Shown: positions 43,977 through 55,598 of the stretch, one piece after another
Layout of the letters: every line of letters begins with the position of its first letter
Position numbering within the stretch: position 1 is the first letter of the stretch
Assembly (NCBI RefSeq): GCF_037975245.1
Contig: NC_092579.1
Coordinates: forward strand, 21,832,666-21,892,665
Length of the DNA: 60,000 bases
Source: Apostichopus japonicus
Taxonomy: Eukaryota; Echinodermata; Holothuroidea; Aspidochirotida; Stichopodidae
Direction: 5' to 3'
Translations under genes and position numbers: made by a program
Notes under the pieces: generated by a model
What the model was told of the DNA's origin: nothing
The model's input: only the letters and a program-made list of their open reading frames with translations
Databases searched by the model: none

Positions 43977-46900
43977 CCACTTGAACTGAAAGAGCACCAA
44001 GTATTATTACTTGTAGGAAAAAACTCAGAACTCATCCTGTATTATCAATATAAATCATTCAGAATTATTGCTGTTGTTGTTGTTGTTGCCAATCAGAAGC
44101 TGCACACCAAAGATGAGGTTCAACCTTGGCTGTGACTGTTGTTCGATTCAGTTGTATAATGTTTTCAGGGCAAGACCATGGTTGACCTCAAACAAGCTAC
44201 CCCAATGTCTCACCCCTGGTAGGCTATTTTCGACTAGTATGTATACAGACATAACTCATAGCCAGACACAAATGTTATTGGCTCTTACTTCGCAACGCCA
44301 CCGTCGACCTCTTCTGTAGCAAAGAAATATATGGTAATAGCTGTTGTAGCCTCGCTATCAAAGGTGAAATCGATGTGATACAGGTCTTCAGGGAGACTGC
44401 CATCCTCAGTTTCTCTACAAAGAATCAAAGAGAAACAAAAGTTTTTAAAAGGGATTATAAAGTGAAGCCTCCCCCCCATCCCCCCCCCCCCCCAGAAGGA
44501 CCACTCGATGGTAACAAAATTGGGTGGAGACTGCCTCCGTCAGTTTAGGCTACCATGAATCATGTATGTAAAATTGGAAAATATTGGGATAGTTATAGGA
44601 ATAACATTAATTATGATGACTTTTAATGAGTACCATGCAGATAGATAACCAAGAAATAATGCTTCAAAATTTGTATGAAGATGAGTTGTCTGGACTTTGT
44701 GGTCAATTGAGCATATCTAGCAATGTTTTGATCACTGTAAAGTCTATTTTTTTAAGTGTAAGATATACTTGTTGCCACTTAGCAAATATCCAGTGTTGAA
44801 CTCTATCGCAAACAAGTAGGCTTACAACAACAAGGGAATGATTTTGATACAAGAATGAAACTGGATGTAGAAACAGTCTAAATAAAGATGCTTCCAGTTC
44901 TAAAAATCATTGCATAACTAATTAATAAATTAGACATATTTTATTCATACACTATATACGACCTAAATATTGGATACTTTTCTATTGCCATAAAAAATTA
45001 CACAGAATTTTGTCTTCACAAAATTGTCTCTAACAATGTAATAAAGTAATTTTAGTTTCTTTCTGAGTTAAGTGAAATGAACTCAAATTTCTGTAAACTT
45101 GTTTTTGAAAAATAGACAAAGGGAATCATGTATCGAGTTGTAACACAATTTAATTGCCACAACTGGACCAACATACCTCATATCTTTGACCAGCCGCAAT
45201 GAATCTTTTCGGATGTTGACGAGGCTCTTCAAGGTCTTGGTTGGTTCACTTGAGTTGCTGGCAGGATATGGGAACTGTAAACATTTTCAAGAAACATACT
45301 CTTTACGACCAGTGTAAAGTGAACAAAGTCTGCACTACGCGGGGAGAAATTTACAGCACTGATCAAGAGACAATTATTAGTTTGAAAAAATATGTTTTGC
45401 TATATTTGTTTCAAAAATAAAAATAAAAAGAGAGATATATTTGGCCTGGCTGGATGAAGGGCCTTGAAAGCACGGGTAAATCTCACATTTTTTTTTCCAT
45501 TGCTAATCCTAACTTTGGACTCCATGACGGATGAAGCCTGATGCACAAGTCATGAATTACACATTAGAAACCGCTAGGTGAAAAGACAGATTAATGCTAA
45601 AAGAATAGCTTGGAGGATTTTCATATTAATTACAGATGACTTAATAAATACAACACAACCCTTCAAAAAAGCATATAGCTTATATTAGTGATAGGTTGAG
45701 GGATATACCATCTGAAACTCACCACACACACCCTGAATTTTAAACAGTGCGAACATGGTTGTGACATCACAGGTTCACTTTTACCAGATGGCTCAAATTA
45801 TTTCAAGGGCTTCTATGGCTGGGTCCTGCTTTAAAGAACCCTGTCACCTCTACTTCAAATTATTCACTATTTTATTAACTTTTTGAAAAAAGAGTAGATC
45901 GAAAACAGTACAAGCTTTTATTAGTGTAAGGAATCTGTAATGGCAAAACGTTTCAAGTTTTCAACATGTGGCCCACATAGTTTGGATATGTGAACTCAAA
46001 GTGAATCTATGACATCACATCCATGTTCATATTCATGGGAAGTTTGGAGTGGGGGGGGGGGGGGGTGTGGGTGCGTGTGAGATGAGAGATTATTTTCAAA
46101 GGTTATTTTCCCTTAAACTATTATCCATATGAGTATATTTTATGGTGTTCAGTGTTGCAAATTACATTTTTGGAGGTGATTGGTGGTTAATATGAACAAT
46201 CTCTGGACTATCATTTAATTAACTCACAGTTGCAGGCCTGGAACCCATGTAATTTAAGTCAGAATTCTCTCCAAATAAATAAGCTTCTGGTTGAGGCGTG
46301 TCAAATCTTTGTCCTCCCATTGTGAAATGGCTCCCAAAATAACATCCTGCAAAGACAGGAACATGAGACATTAGAAATAAAAAATACATAAATAAATAAA
46401 TAAACCCTCCAATATAGTAGCAACAATGTGGAAGGGAAGCTACGTCACTGACTACAGTCTGTGAGTAACCAGTAAATGTATTTGTAACAATAAAACTAGG
46501 GGAACTGCTGATTATTATGTCTTGTTATCCAATCGATAGACACAAAATTCTAATAAGTACAGCAGAAAATGGTAATTTTGAGTGTTCCCTAAATTCGCAT
46601 ACTGTGTTATACATATAGCTGTACTGATAGATGCTGTAGTTGCTATGTTCGTTAGTCAAACTGTAACCACATTTTCAATCACAATTTTATCTGCAAAGCC
46701 TTCAAGAAACCTTCACAAATTTCCCAAAGTGAACTAAGAAACATCAAGTTTGTATTCTGAGACTTTCTTGATTATTTCAATTATTTAGCGGCATTATTCA
46801 GTAAAATTAAATGCATGCCCAAAGTTAGGGAAATTCTTCCTTGCTTCGTGCAGTTTAACTCCCAACCTTTGCAGTATACTTCTTTCTATATCTGGCGGAA

Positions 46901-47421
46901 TCTAGTCAAATCATCAATGAAGTAACATTGCAAGAGGATAGAACTAGACAGCTGATGAAAATCATCGAGATCGTCACCACTGCTATCCTTTAAATGAAAA
47001 TTAATGCCCTTACTATCTTGAATTTAACATATAGGCCTATCTACCACCATATTGCAAGTTATACAACTTGACCTAGGCCTATGCTACTAAACTAAACATA
47101 CTGGGTTTTCAATGTATATTAAGTAAATGAACAACACAAAGGAGCAAAGAAAGTGGCAGGTAAGGGATTTCAAGCGAAATACATATGGTTCCTAATGTTG
47201 TATTGATTGTCTGTTATTCAAATGCCTTTACTTCGTGAGCCTACCGTACATGGACAACGCTAATTCATATACCTAAACTTAGGCTAGCCGTTCAGTTTTG
47301 TGTTGAAAACAAATAGCCTACCTGATTTGGGAGGGTATCTATACGCAGAATTCCCACCAATATCGACTTCTTCAACGGTCGACCGTTGCAGGGAAGAGCA
47401 TATACTTTGTACCGCACCCAT
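32481..47421 (-). CDS. MGRN1: MGRN1/RNF157-type RING E3 ubiquitin ligase (15 coding exons)
   Basis: Exons on -: 47421-47322, 46346-46228, 45274-45177, 44414-44289, 43618-43501, 42864-42798, 40684-40521, 40225-40111, 39443-39396, 36821-36745, 35126-35033, 34736-34673, 34323-34200, 33883-33661, 32737-32481. All have GT/AG borders and phases fit, giving 597 residues (human MGRN1 about 552, RNF157 about 679). The start MGAVQSICSS has Gly2, suiting N-myristoylation. Family blocks: NSAYRYPPKSG, FTMGGQRFDTP, SLVNIRKDSLRLV, the LKQKQMIDGVYYLLQEIYG region, then the RING with ligands C278, C281, C293, H295, C299, C302, C313, C316. VPPGYEAIPLGEALNG follows, then a long acidic tail. Vertebrate MGRN1 ubiquitinates TSG101 and, with MEGF8, Smoothened. 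Vertebrates have MGRN1 and RNF157; this is probably the single pre-duplication gene. The RING spans two exons. Confidence 0.95.
36058..36723 (-). mobile_element. 5'-truncated LINE, reverse transcriptase C-terminal remnant
   Basis: A 221-codon open frame contains FLGVTIDSGLTWRHHI, LRSLYFTLIYPHLTYC, VLQKRAIRHI and a closing NTRQ...SFKCQL pattern. This is the thumb and C-terminal part of the reverse transcriptase of CR1/L2/jockey-type non-LTR retrotransposons. The catalytic part upstream is absent, as expected for 5' truncation. No stop interrupts it, so it is fairly recent. It is in sense orientation in the MGRN1 intron between exons 10 and 11; its left boundary lies about 20 bp from the exon 10 donor. 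A 15-bp direct duplication (aacacactttgag twice, 36678-36705) marks the 5' junction. Confidence 0.85.
43332..43395. repeat. Perfect 32-bp tandem duplication
   Basis: The unit beginning gataggacatttcaaag occurs twice head to tail with no differences, at 43332-43363 and 43364-43395. Intronic in MGRN1, near exon 5. Perfect identity suggests a recent event. Confidence 0.9.
43912..43971. repeat. (TA)n microsatellite
   Basis: About 30 uninterrupted TA dinucleotides in an MGRN1 intron. Confidence 0.98.
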
Positions 47422-47760
47422 CTTTTCTATCAAATCACTGTCATAACTTCAATATCCCAGTTTGTTTATCTGTGCAGCAAATATTGATGTGACGTTGTTA
47501 ATGTTAGGCTCTATGCAATACGAGTACCGTGTAACGATATATGTAGGCTATGTATTTGTTTGGATGCGATGTATGTGTAACAGGATCAGCCTGGTACGTT
47601 CACTTCCTACCGCAACAGTCGAGTCATACACAATGTACGGAGAACTTTGTGTAGCGCTATTTATACAAGAGCTTTATCAAATAGACAGCCACCCGGGCCC
47701 ACCCCACCCCTCCCCCACATGTGCGGCCCGGTATTACAATTCAGAACCGGGATGAAAGGC
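47422..47760 (-). promoter_or_regulatory. 5' untranslated region and promoter area of MGRN1 (inferred)
   Basis: The MGRN1 start codon (47421-47419) has A at -3 and G at +4, a good initiation context. About 180 bp upstream on the - strand lies GGAAGTG, a core ETS-type site common in TATA-less promoters. A GC-rich, CG-containing patch lies near 47690-47735. No TATA box is evident and the start site cannot be placed. Confidence 0.35.
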
Positions 47761-49721
47761 TACTGATGATTTTGAAGAAATGGACATTTGTAGTTAACAA
47801 AAAGAGGAACAGTTTTTTACGAAAAACAGTACTTTTAAGTAGGCCTACTAACGGAAATGGAAAAGGGTACTGATCATTACAAAAAGGGACACCTAAATCT
47901 TTACGGGTCATTTCACACAAAATATGGGGTGCCTATGTCTCTTAATTCCAACAGTCATAATCATTTTTGATGTTATTTTGTGCCCTTGATTTGCTGCAAA
48001 ACTAACTAGCTAATGGAAGATGCAGCATGGAGGCTCTCGTAGATTCTTGAAACAAAGGTTATCGTATATCGCCTCAGTTGATGATGTAAGACAGTGATAT
48101 CCAACTTAGCTACGATCGTCATAATTATGCGGGAATAACGAAAGTAAGGTGAGATTGTGTTGCGCGTGATTAGGAGTGGCCCGGGAAGCCTACATATGAA
48201 GTATTAACAGTGTGCCTCCATAATGCAATTCTTAACCGTGTGATCATTGTTTGCAGGGGGTAGGAGCCGGGGGTAGGAGCCGGAGGCACTGGGGTCACAA
48301 CGTGCCCCCACTTTTTTTCTCCAAAATAGCAAATGTGCTCTCCTGGCAAATAAAATGTGCCCCTTTGACGAAGAACTGTCTTTTAGATATCTTAAGCCTT
48401 TGTTAATATTAATATTTTATTTTAATTATTCACGTGCACCATAATAGTATTTAGCGTACCAACACATCATATCTATTTAAGTGATATGGCCGGTGTGTAT
48501 CGGTTTATAGCAAAACGAATACGGTGGGAGTGGAACGAGAAAGTGCCCCTCTGATGTTGTGGCCCCCTCACTTTTTGAAAGCTTCCTACCCCCCGATTGC
48601 TTGACCATTCGCCCCCCCCCCCCCCCACAACTTCAGAAGGTCAAATTATGTTCAATTCAGAGGAGTGTCAATGATGCTGTAAAACATTCCCAATCTCTTT
48701 TTGTTGTTGTAGTTTTCACGTTTCGCTTCTGTCTCCTTTCGTTATTTACTAAGACCGACGGACGTGTTAGAGCGTTGGAGCCCAATTTGATTGGGGGGGG
48801 GGGGCTGTAACGACTTGCCCGATAAATATAACCTAAATTGTTCGCGCGTTCTGCGCGTTCCGCGCGCGTTCAACATGTACATATATACATATCATATAGG
48901 CATGCATCGGTTATTACATCGCATGCCCATTACATACAATCATTTGCCGTGTTATTACCCTTCCATATTGGTTATCAGTTTTGGGGATGTCGTTACAATA
49001 GTAATGATAATAATAATATAAGTTTATGTTTAACCATTGAAAAAACACATTGCAATTTATTTTTCTTTCAGTAGGTGCCCGAAAAATTCTCAGCATTCTT
49101 GCCCGAAAAAATATTTGGTTGGAGGTGCTGCAGTTCCCCGCCCCGCCTCTTACGCCTATGGACAGCACCCCTCTCTCTCCCCTCCCCTGCCCTTGCCTTC
49201 CTCTCCCCTCCCACAAACAAATGCAAATAATGTCCGTTGCAATCACGAAACGTTTCAGCATTGTGAGATTTTCCCATTGAAATAATATAGAGGATCAGAT
49301 TATGAAATAAGGAAACGATATATTATGCTCTGTGAATTCTCAAATCTTTAGCTGCTACATATTCATCCAACCGTTCCGCCCGCCCCCTCATCCACTCCAC
49401 CCAAGAATTGACAAATTACTGTCATGTAACTTGTTTATGAATTAATAAAACAGTGTGTGTCATATATTTATCTTTAGTTTTATAGGTCAAGTTAAGCAAA
49501 CATGTAATTTACTGACAGTTTGATTTGCACTATAACTCAGCGGGTGCATGGTTTGCGTGGTATAGTATAGCCAATGCATAGGCCTACCTTCTGTACTCTT
49601 CACTGCACTCAAGTTACACAAGGAGACTTGTTATGGTGTCGATATATTAAACTAGCACCATTAACACCAGGATTGCTTCACTAGAATACAGGTTTACGCT
49701 TCGTTCGATGCGAATATAGGG
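47761..49721. other. Intergenic, repeat-rich, no protein gene
   Basis: Apart from the hAT-like element at 48254-48595, it holds poly-C (48609-48626) and poly-G (48795-48803) runs, a gcgcgttc-type repeat near 48840-48872, and a C-rich piece ending cttacgcctatg near 49130-49160 that looks like the end of another dispersed repeat. Open frames are short and lack recognisable domains. Confidence 0.6.
48254..48595. mobile_element. Short nonautonomous hAT-like element, 342 bp
   Basis: The left end CAGGGGGTAGGAGCC and the reverse complement of the right end CGGGGGGTAGGAAGC match at 13 of 15 positions. The flanking octamers are attgtttg (48246-48253) and attgcttg (48596-48603), 7 of 8 matching. Both subterminal parts contain gtgcccc-ctt motifs. 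The ggtaggagccgg block is doubled at the left end. The element has no coding capacity and fits a MITE mobilised by a hAT transposase. Confidence 0.65.
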
Positions 49722-49900
49722 ATCGCTTCTCGGCATTTTGGCTAAGATCATGTGTAGCATATGTTCCCTTTCGAGGGGAATGGTGATACACACCCGACGA
49801 TGATCACACAGCTACAGTCCCGATGCAAGGGGACTGGGGTTGAGAGCGGATCAGTCGTTCGGTAGTTTTGTTTTCGTGCCCAGGTTCTTTCCTGGGTGAC
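49722..49900 (+). ncRNA. U2-headed snRNA-like locus (variant, snRNA-derived retroposon or pseudogene)
   Basis: The first 45 bases, starting ATCGCTTCTCGGC, match the 5' end of animal U2 snRNA at 41 positions. The differences are at U2 positions 14, 30, 37 and 40; position 37 changes the branch-site-pairing element GUAGUA to GUAGCA. After base 45 similarity to U2 stops. What follows is structured: a 6-bp hairpin with a UUCG loop (49764-49779) at the place of U2 stem IIa, a 7-bp stem CAGTCCC/GGGACTG (49815-49836), a U-rich AGTTTTG that could serve as an Sm-like site (49864-49870), and a CCCAGG/CCTGGG hairpin (49879-49896) followed by TTTTC. The layout copies that of an snRNA. It may be a repeat family founded on U2, as in SINEU elements. 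Confidence 0.6.
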
Positions 49901-52639
49901 TTTTCTTAAAAAGTATATAGTGATGCTAGTAGTGATTGTTAGGCCTATCTACGTATAGCCTAAAAAAAACATATATAAAAAAACAATCATTTGAACCGAA
50001 TGCAGACGTGACATTGATTTTTTTCTATATACTCGAATTCCTTTAGTAAACTGAGCTGACGACCGATATATAAGGTTCAGTGAATATTATGACCAAATTT
50101 GTGTTTGCCTCCTTATTGGAGAGCTTTTCGTTGCGTTTATAGTTGAAACTTAGCGCTATAACTAAAGACCGACATTTGACGATAATAACCAACTTTTATT
50201 GACAATATTTTCTCCTTCGCTTTTTTACCACAATGATGAACAGTTTTTTATCGGGCAACAGGCGATCAATTACAGATTAATTTGTTAGGAATGTTACCAT
50301 GGGAACAGTCTTACTGTGTACAAGTTTGTGTCCAAATGCAATGTCTTCCGCGTGTTGCAATATCTATATGTGTATGCAATGCCGTCATTGATCATCGCAA
50401 TCATCATGACGTCATGTCTCGAGATAGTACAACTTAGTACCCGCACAGTCTTGGGAGATTGAAACGATCTAAATCGTTCATCTATAAAAATACGCCATAT
50501 TTCTAGAGCGGATCCATCAAATCCAACCAGCACATGTATCATAGACATTGATTATTTCCTTTACTTATGGGTACCGGTACTATTTAGAAAATGTTGTTGC
50601 CGAAAGGATGAATTTTGTAACATACAAGCATAACTATTGGCTTTTTGACGTCATTTTAATAATTTTAACGTCTTTGAACGAACACTTAAAAGTAATTATC
50701 TCTCAAACAGAATATAATGGCGGGGGTGGGGGGGGGGGGGGTGAGTGGGGGTATTATAAAACATTTCTAAGTGTATTACAACTTTTCAGTCTACTGAGAA
50801 ATGTATAACACTGCAAGAGATATGTCAAGTTAGTGTTCAAATATTTTGCCATACGGGGACAAGGAAATTCCGAGATGCTTATAGTAAATCCCTGTCCAGT
50901 ATATGTACCCCACCTTCCTTTCAGATTGGTATGCACAAAACCACGTACACTAACATGCATGTTTGAAATAGGACTGTTTCATATTGGTCGATACACGTGC
51001 AAAATTATTGTCTCGAATGAGGTAACTTCTTCGAGTATATTCTTGGGAAATTCCAACGATTAACGGAAAGGCTTTGGAACACATGCAATCACCACAAAAT
51101 CGAATTCACACTGAGAACTTCCGCAGCTTCCGTCCAAAAAAAAAAAAGAAGGAATTTGAGAAAAAAAAAATATAAGGATACCATGACCGTACATATGAGA
51201 ATATACCACGGTTTGACTTTCATACCAATTCCTTATGATTCTGTTACTTAAAATGACATTAAAATATAAATTATATTATAATACACCTATCAGATCAAAT
51301 ATCAGTTCTTGTAATATCAGATAAACTGAAGTAAAGTGGGCATAGTAGGCCGTACCTACATACTCAACTACATTCTTACTATACCAACTCAACTGCTAAC
51401 TATTTAGTGTGAATAATATACATTAGTAATTTGCCAATATACCCTGGAAAACCAGGACCCTTGTTAATGAAATGAAATTTCTCTTCCACTATATATAGTT
51501 CAGTAGGCCTACTCAATGATTCAAACATCCAGAGAACTTATATCTCTATGACAGATCTCTAACAACACATCTTTCTTATAAGCTACCGTAGATTTCCGTT
51601 TCGTTGTGGTATTTGCATACAATGGGTCTTTCGTAATCTGTGAGGCGTATCCGTTCTCTGATACATTATTGTTCGTGTTGTGCGTTAACCTGTATACGGT
51701 AAAACACGTACATGTTATACAAACATTTGTAAGAGCTTATGTCTAGTTTGAAAACTTAGGGGGAAACAATGGTAATACATGTTTTTATGCTATATGCTAC
51801 AATTTGAAAATGTTTTGCTGGAGTCTGTTTTTTTCCCTTACCCCTTTCTTTTTCGAAGGTGAATAAGGCACGATTAAAAACGTAAAGTAACATCAAGAAC
51901 GCATAGAAGATCAACAATTAAGTTGGACAAGATTAAATATTTATCAGAGTGTATTTATCAGCGTAGGCTACAGCTTGTCCTTTCAGAATCAAGTTCTTCT
52001 CATGTAGGCTAATTGTGTATATTTCGTGTTTGTTTGCGCACGAAAACACTAGCGAGAAGCATATCCGACTGAGGCGTGGGCGTAGAAGTCAGACGGGTCT
52101 AGTGATGGCACGCAATAGTAGGCTACTAACGAAACAAGTTCATCAGTGTGTACAAAATTCAGATACAAAGCATTAGTCATAAACATAGATATCTAGCTTA
52201 CATCTCGACTATTTTCACCCTTTTAATATTTGTTTTGTTTTCCCAGAAACAGACGTTGACTGTTCTCTATAACATTCTCCGAAGCTCACAAGACTAGTTC
52301 GATTGAAGTTCATCGGAGTATTGACCCATATACCCTTATGCATGCTATAGCCTATATGTTGGCCTATAGGCTGTGAAATTTTGGCCGTCATATATAGTGC
52401 TCAAATTTCAATGAACATAAATAACTGCCACCACCTTCAAAATCTTTTGGTCGCTATAAGATATGTATCTAGTTAAACAGTCATCATTGTCTGGGAATCA
52501 TTTTTACCCTAGACTAGAGAATGCAAATAACTTATGAAACGCAGTATTTGATTAGCTGCCAAGTTAGGACTTACTTCAGAAAACCATAACAAAAAAAAAA
52601 AACAAAAAAAAATGGCGTAACGACTGAGGGTGGTAAAGT
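49901..52639. other. Intergenic, nothing recognisable
   Basis: AT-rich DNA with only short frames. A poly-G run lies near 50719-50740 and A-rich runs near 51136 and 52591. I see no gene or transposon with definable ends. Confidence 0.6.
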
Positions 52640-52990
52640 GCCATTTTCAACGACAAAAATATGTTTTGCCCCGACAAAAATCTCGAATTTTGCATAACAA
52701 CAACTATCAGCTCGTGGACACTGACACTGCAGTATGCCTACTGAACAGTTGAATTTAGTTATCCATCCTTACTGTCATAATCCGTCGAAAATAATATTTG
52801 GTGTCAGATGTCGAAATTTCGAGATAAATATTTAACTTTCTCAGTTGTGAGATCAAACTTCGAGATTTATGATGAACGTCAAAATATCGAAATATACAAA
52901 GTCGAATTTTCGACATGATTCGTCAAAATAATGTTCGAAATGAAACTTTCGAAATTTCGAGGTAAAAAGTCCAGATGGCAAGATGCTAAG
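52640..52990. repeat. Degenerate TCGAAATTTCGA-type repeat region
   Basis: The palindromic string tcgaaatttcga occurs at about 52813 and 52948, with many partial forms (tcgaattttcga, atcgaaat, ttcgagat) in between. It looks like a decayed minisatellite bordering the TA repeat. Confidence 0.55.
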
Positions 52991-52992
52991 TC

Positions 52993-54252
<1,260 letters not shown>

Positions 54253-54260
54253 CCAACAGC

Positions 54261-55512
54261 CATGGGCGGCGATCATGGGGGGGGGGGGGGACGGGGGGGG
54301 ACATGTCCCCCCAATATTTTAGGTGGGGGGGATATAGTATCTAATATCCCTCCCAATATTTGGTGGCATAGTTTTTTTTAAGCATATGTTTTGTATTTTT
54401 TTTATGATATCGCGAGTAATTTCAAAATAGAAAATGCTTAGCTGCAACTTATAAGGCCTGGGAAGTGCAATTTCCAGCGATCTGGGAGGCATTTTTGGCC
54501 AAAATTTTCTTTTGCGCTTCGCGCCAACTTTTGGTGGAGCTACGCTTAGAAAGTCTGGGTACAAGCCTTGCCCCTCCCTTGGCAAATTCCTCGCAAGGCG
54601 CCTGTCTAACCATGTCACAATTTGTTACTATATGACCGAAAGTAGTTTTTACTTTTTTTTCGAAATGAATAGCTAGACCGACCGCATCCGTAATGAAATT
54701 TGGTTTGCATCTTGTGTATATGTGTAAGTACGTACAATCATATATATGATCCACATCGATATCGGTTCACTGGGTTTCCATTTGGCCTGTTTCCTACAAG
54801 ATTTCTAACCGCAGGTGCGTAGCCAAGGGGGGGGGGGGGGGGACGAAGTGTGGAGACCGCCCTTCGAGCATATTTTTTTGGTATTTTCTATGATATCGAA
54901 GTTTTATAGTAGCCGTTATAAGAGGTTTTAATATTTGTACACCAATAATTTAACTGTCTGAATTTTCAAAAATTCCTTGACCAACATTCTTCACCATACT
55001 TCCCTCTACTCGTGCAATTTTGACCGGTCTGTTAGTGGTTGATGGGGGGTTTTCTATATTGGTTGTCCATAGATGAAATTTTGTGCAACATTATGGGTAT
55101 GTTTTGAAGTGAATTTATTATTCAAATTCTGAACAAATAATGAGCTTAAAACCTTGAAAAGTGGGGCTGACGGGTATTGTGGGGCGTTACGTAGAATTAC
55201 CTACAAAAGCAATGATCCACAGGAGATGCAATGAGGTCGAACATGATGTGTGACTGGTGACAATCTTGAAAAAAGGTTATGAATGGAAAAAAAAAACTAT
55301 TGGGAAAAACTTGGTTCTCAGGCAAATATGTTCATCTGGTTGGTCATTTTCAAGCCCGAGAAGTGCCATTTCCGGTGATCTGGGGGGCTATCAAAACCAG
55401 AAATTTTCTTGTACGCTGCGCGCCAACCAATGGTGGCGCTCCGCTTTGATAGTAATTCGCCTGCATCCAAGCAAATGTCCCCCCCAATATTTGAAACAGA
55501 TCGCCGCCCCTG
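54261..55512. mobile_element. Nonautonomous hAT-like element, 1252 bp, with perfect 8-bp target duplication
   Basis: The left end CATGGGCGGCGATC and the reverse complement of the right end CAGGGGCGGCGATC differ at one position. The octamer ccaacagc is present on both sides (54253-54260 and 55513-55520), a perfect hAT-sized duplication. Both ends continue into poly-G/poly-C and an accccccaatattt-type block. Inside, a ~100-bp segment around 54457-54545 recurs in the same orientation at 55349-55446 (shared parts include tgatctggg and gcgccaac), so the element is partly doubled or two relatives are fused. No transposase frame. The 125-codon + frame over its right part lies mostly in repeat and is not called a gene. 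Confidence 0.85.
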
Positions 55513-55520
55513 CCAACAGC

Positions 55521-55598
55521 AGGTCGTTGGTTAGGTGCAGCCCAGTCAATTTTTCACTCCTTGTATCTGGCCCACTCATTCAAAATGGTTGCCCACCC
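55521..55598. mobile_element. Right-end fragment of another hAT-like element
   Basis: This stretch ends in ggttgcccacccctg, whose reverse complement CAGGGGTGGGCAACC is the familiar terminal sequence of Charlie/Tip100-type hAT elements. The expected left end with matching target duplication was not found in the window. The 1252-bp element may have inserted into this older copy. Confidence 0.5.

Noticed and set aside
49050-49280. Proline-rich overlapping frames near the U2-like locus
   Set aside because: They read a C-rich dispersed repeat in several frames at once; there is no consistent coding signal.
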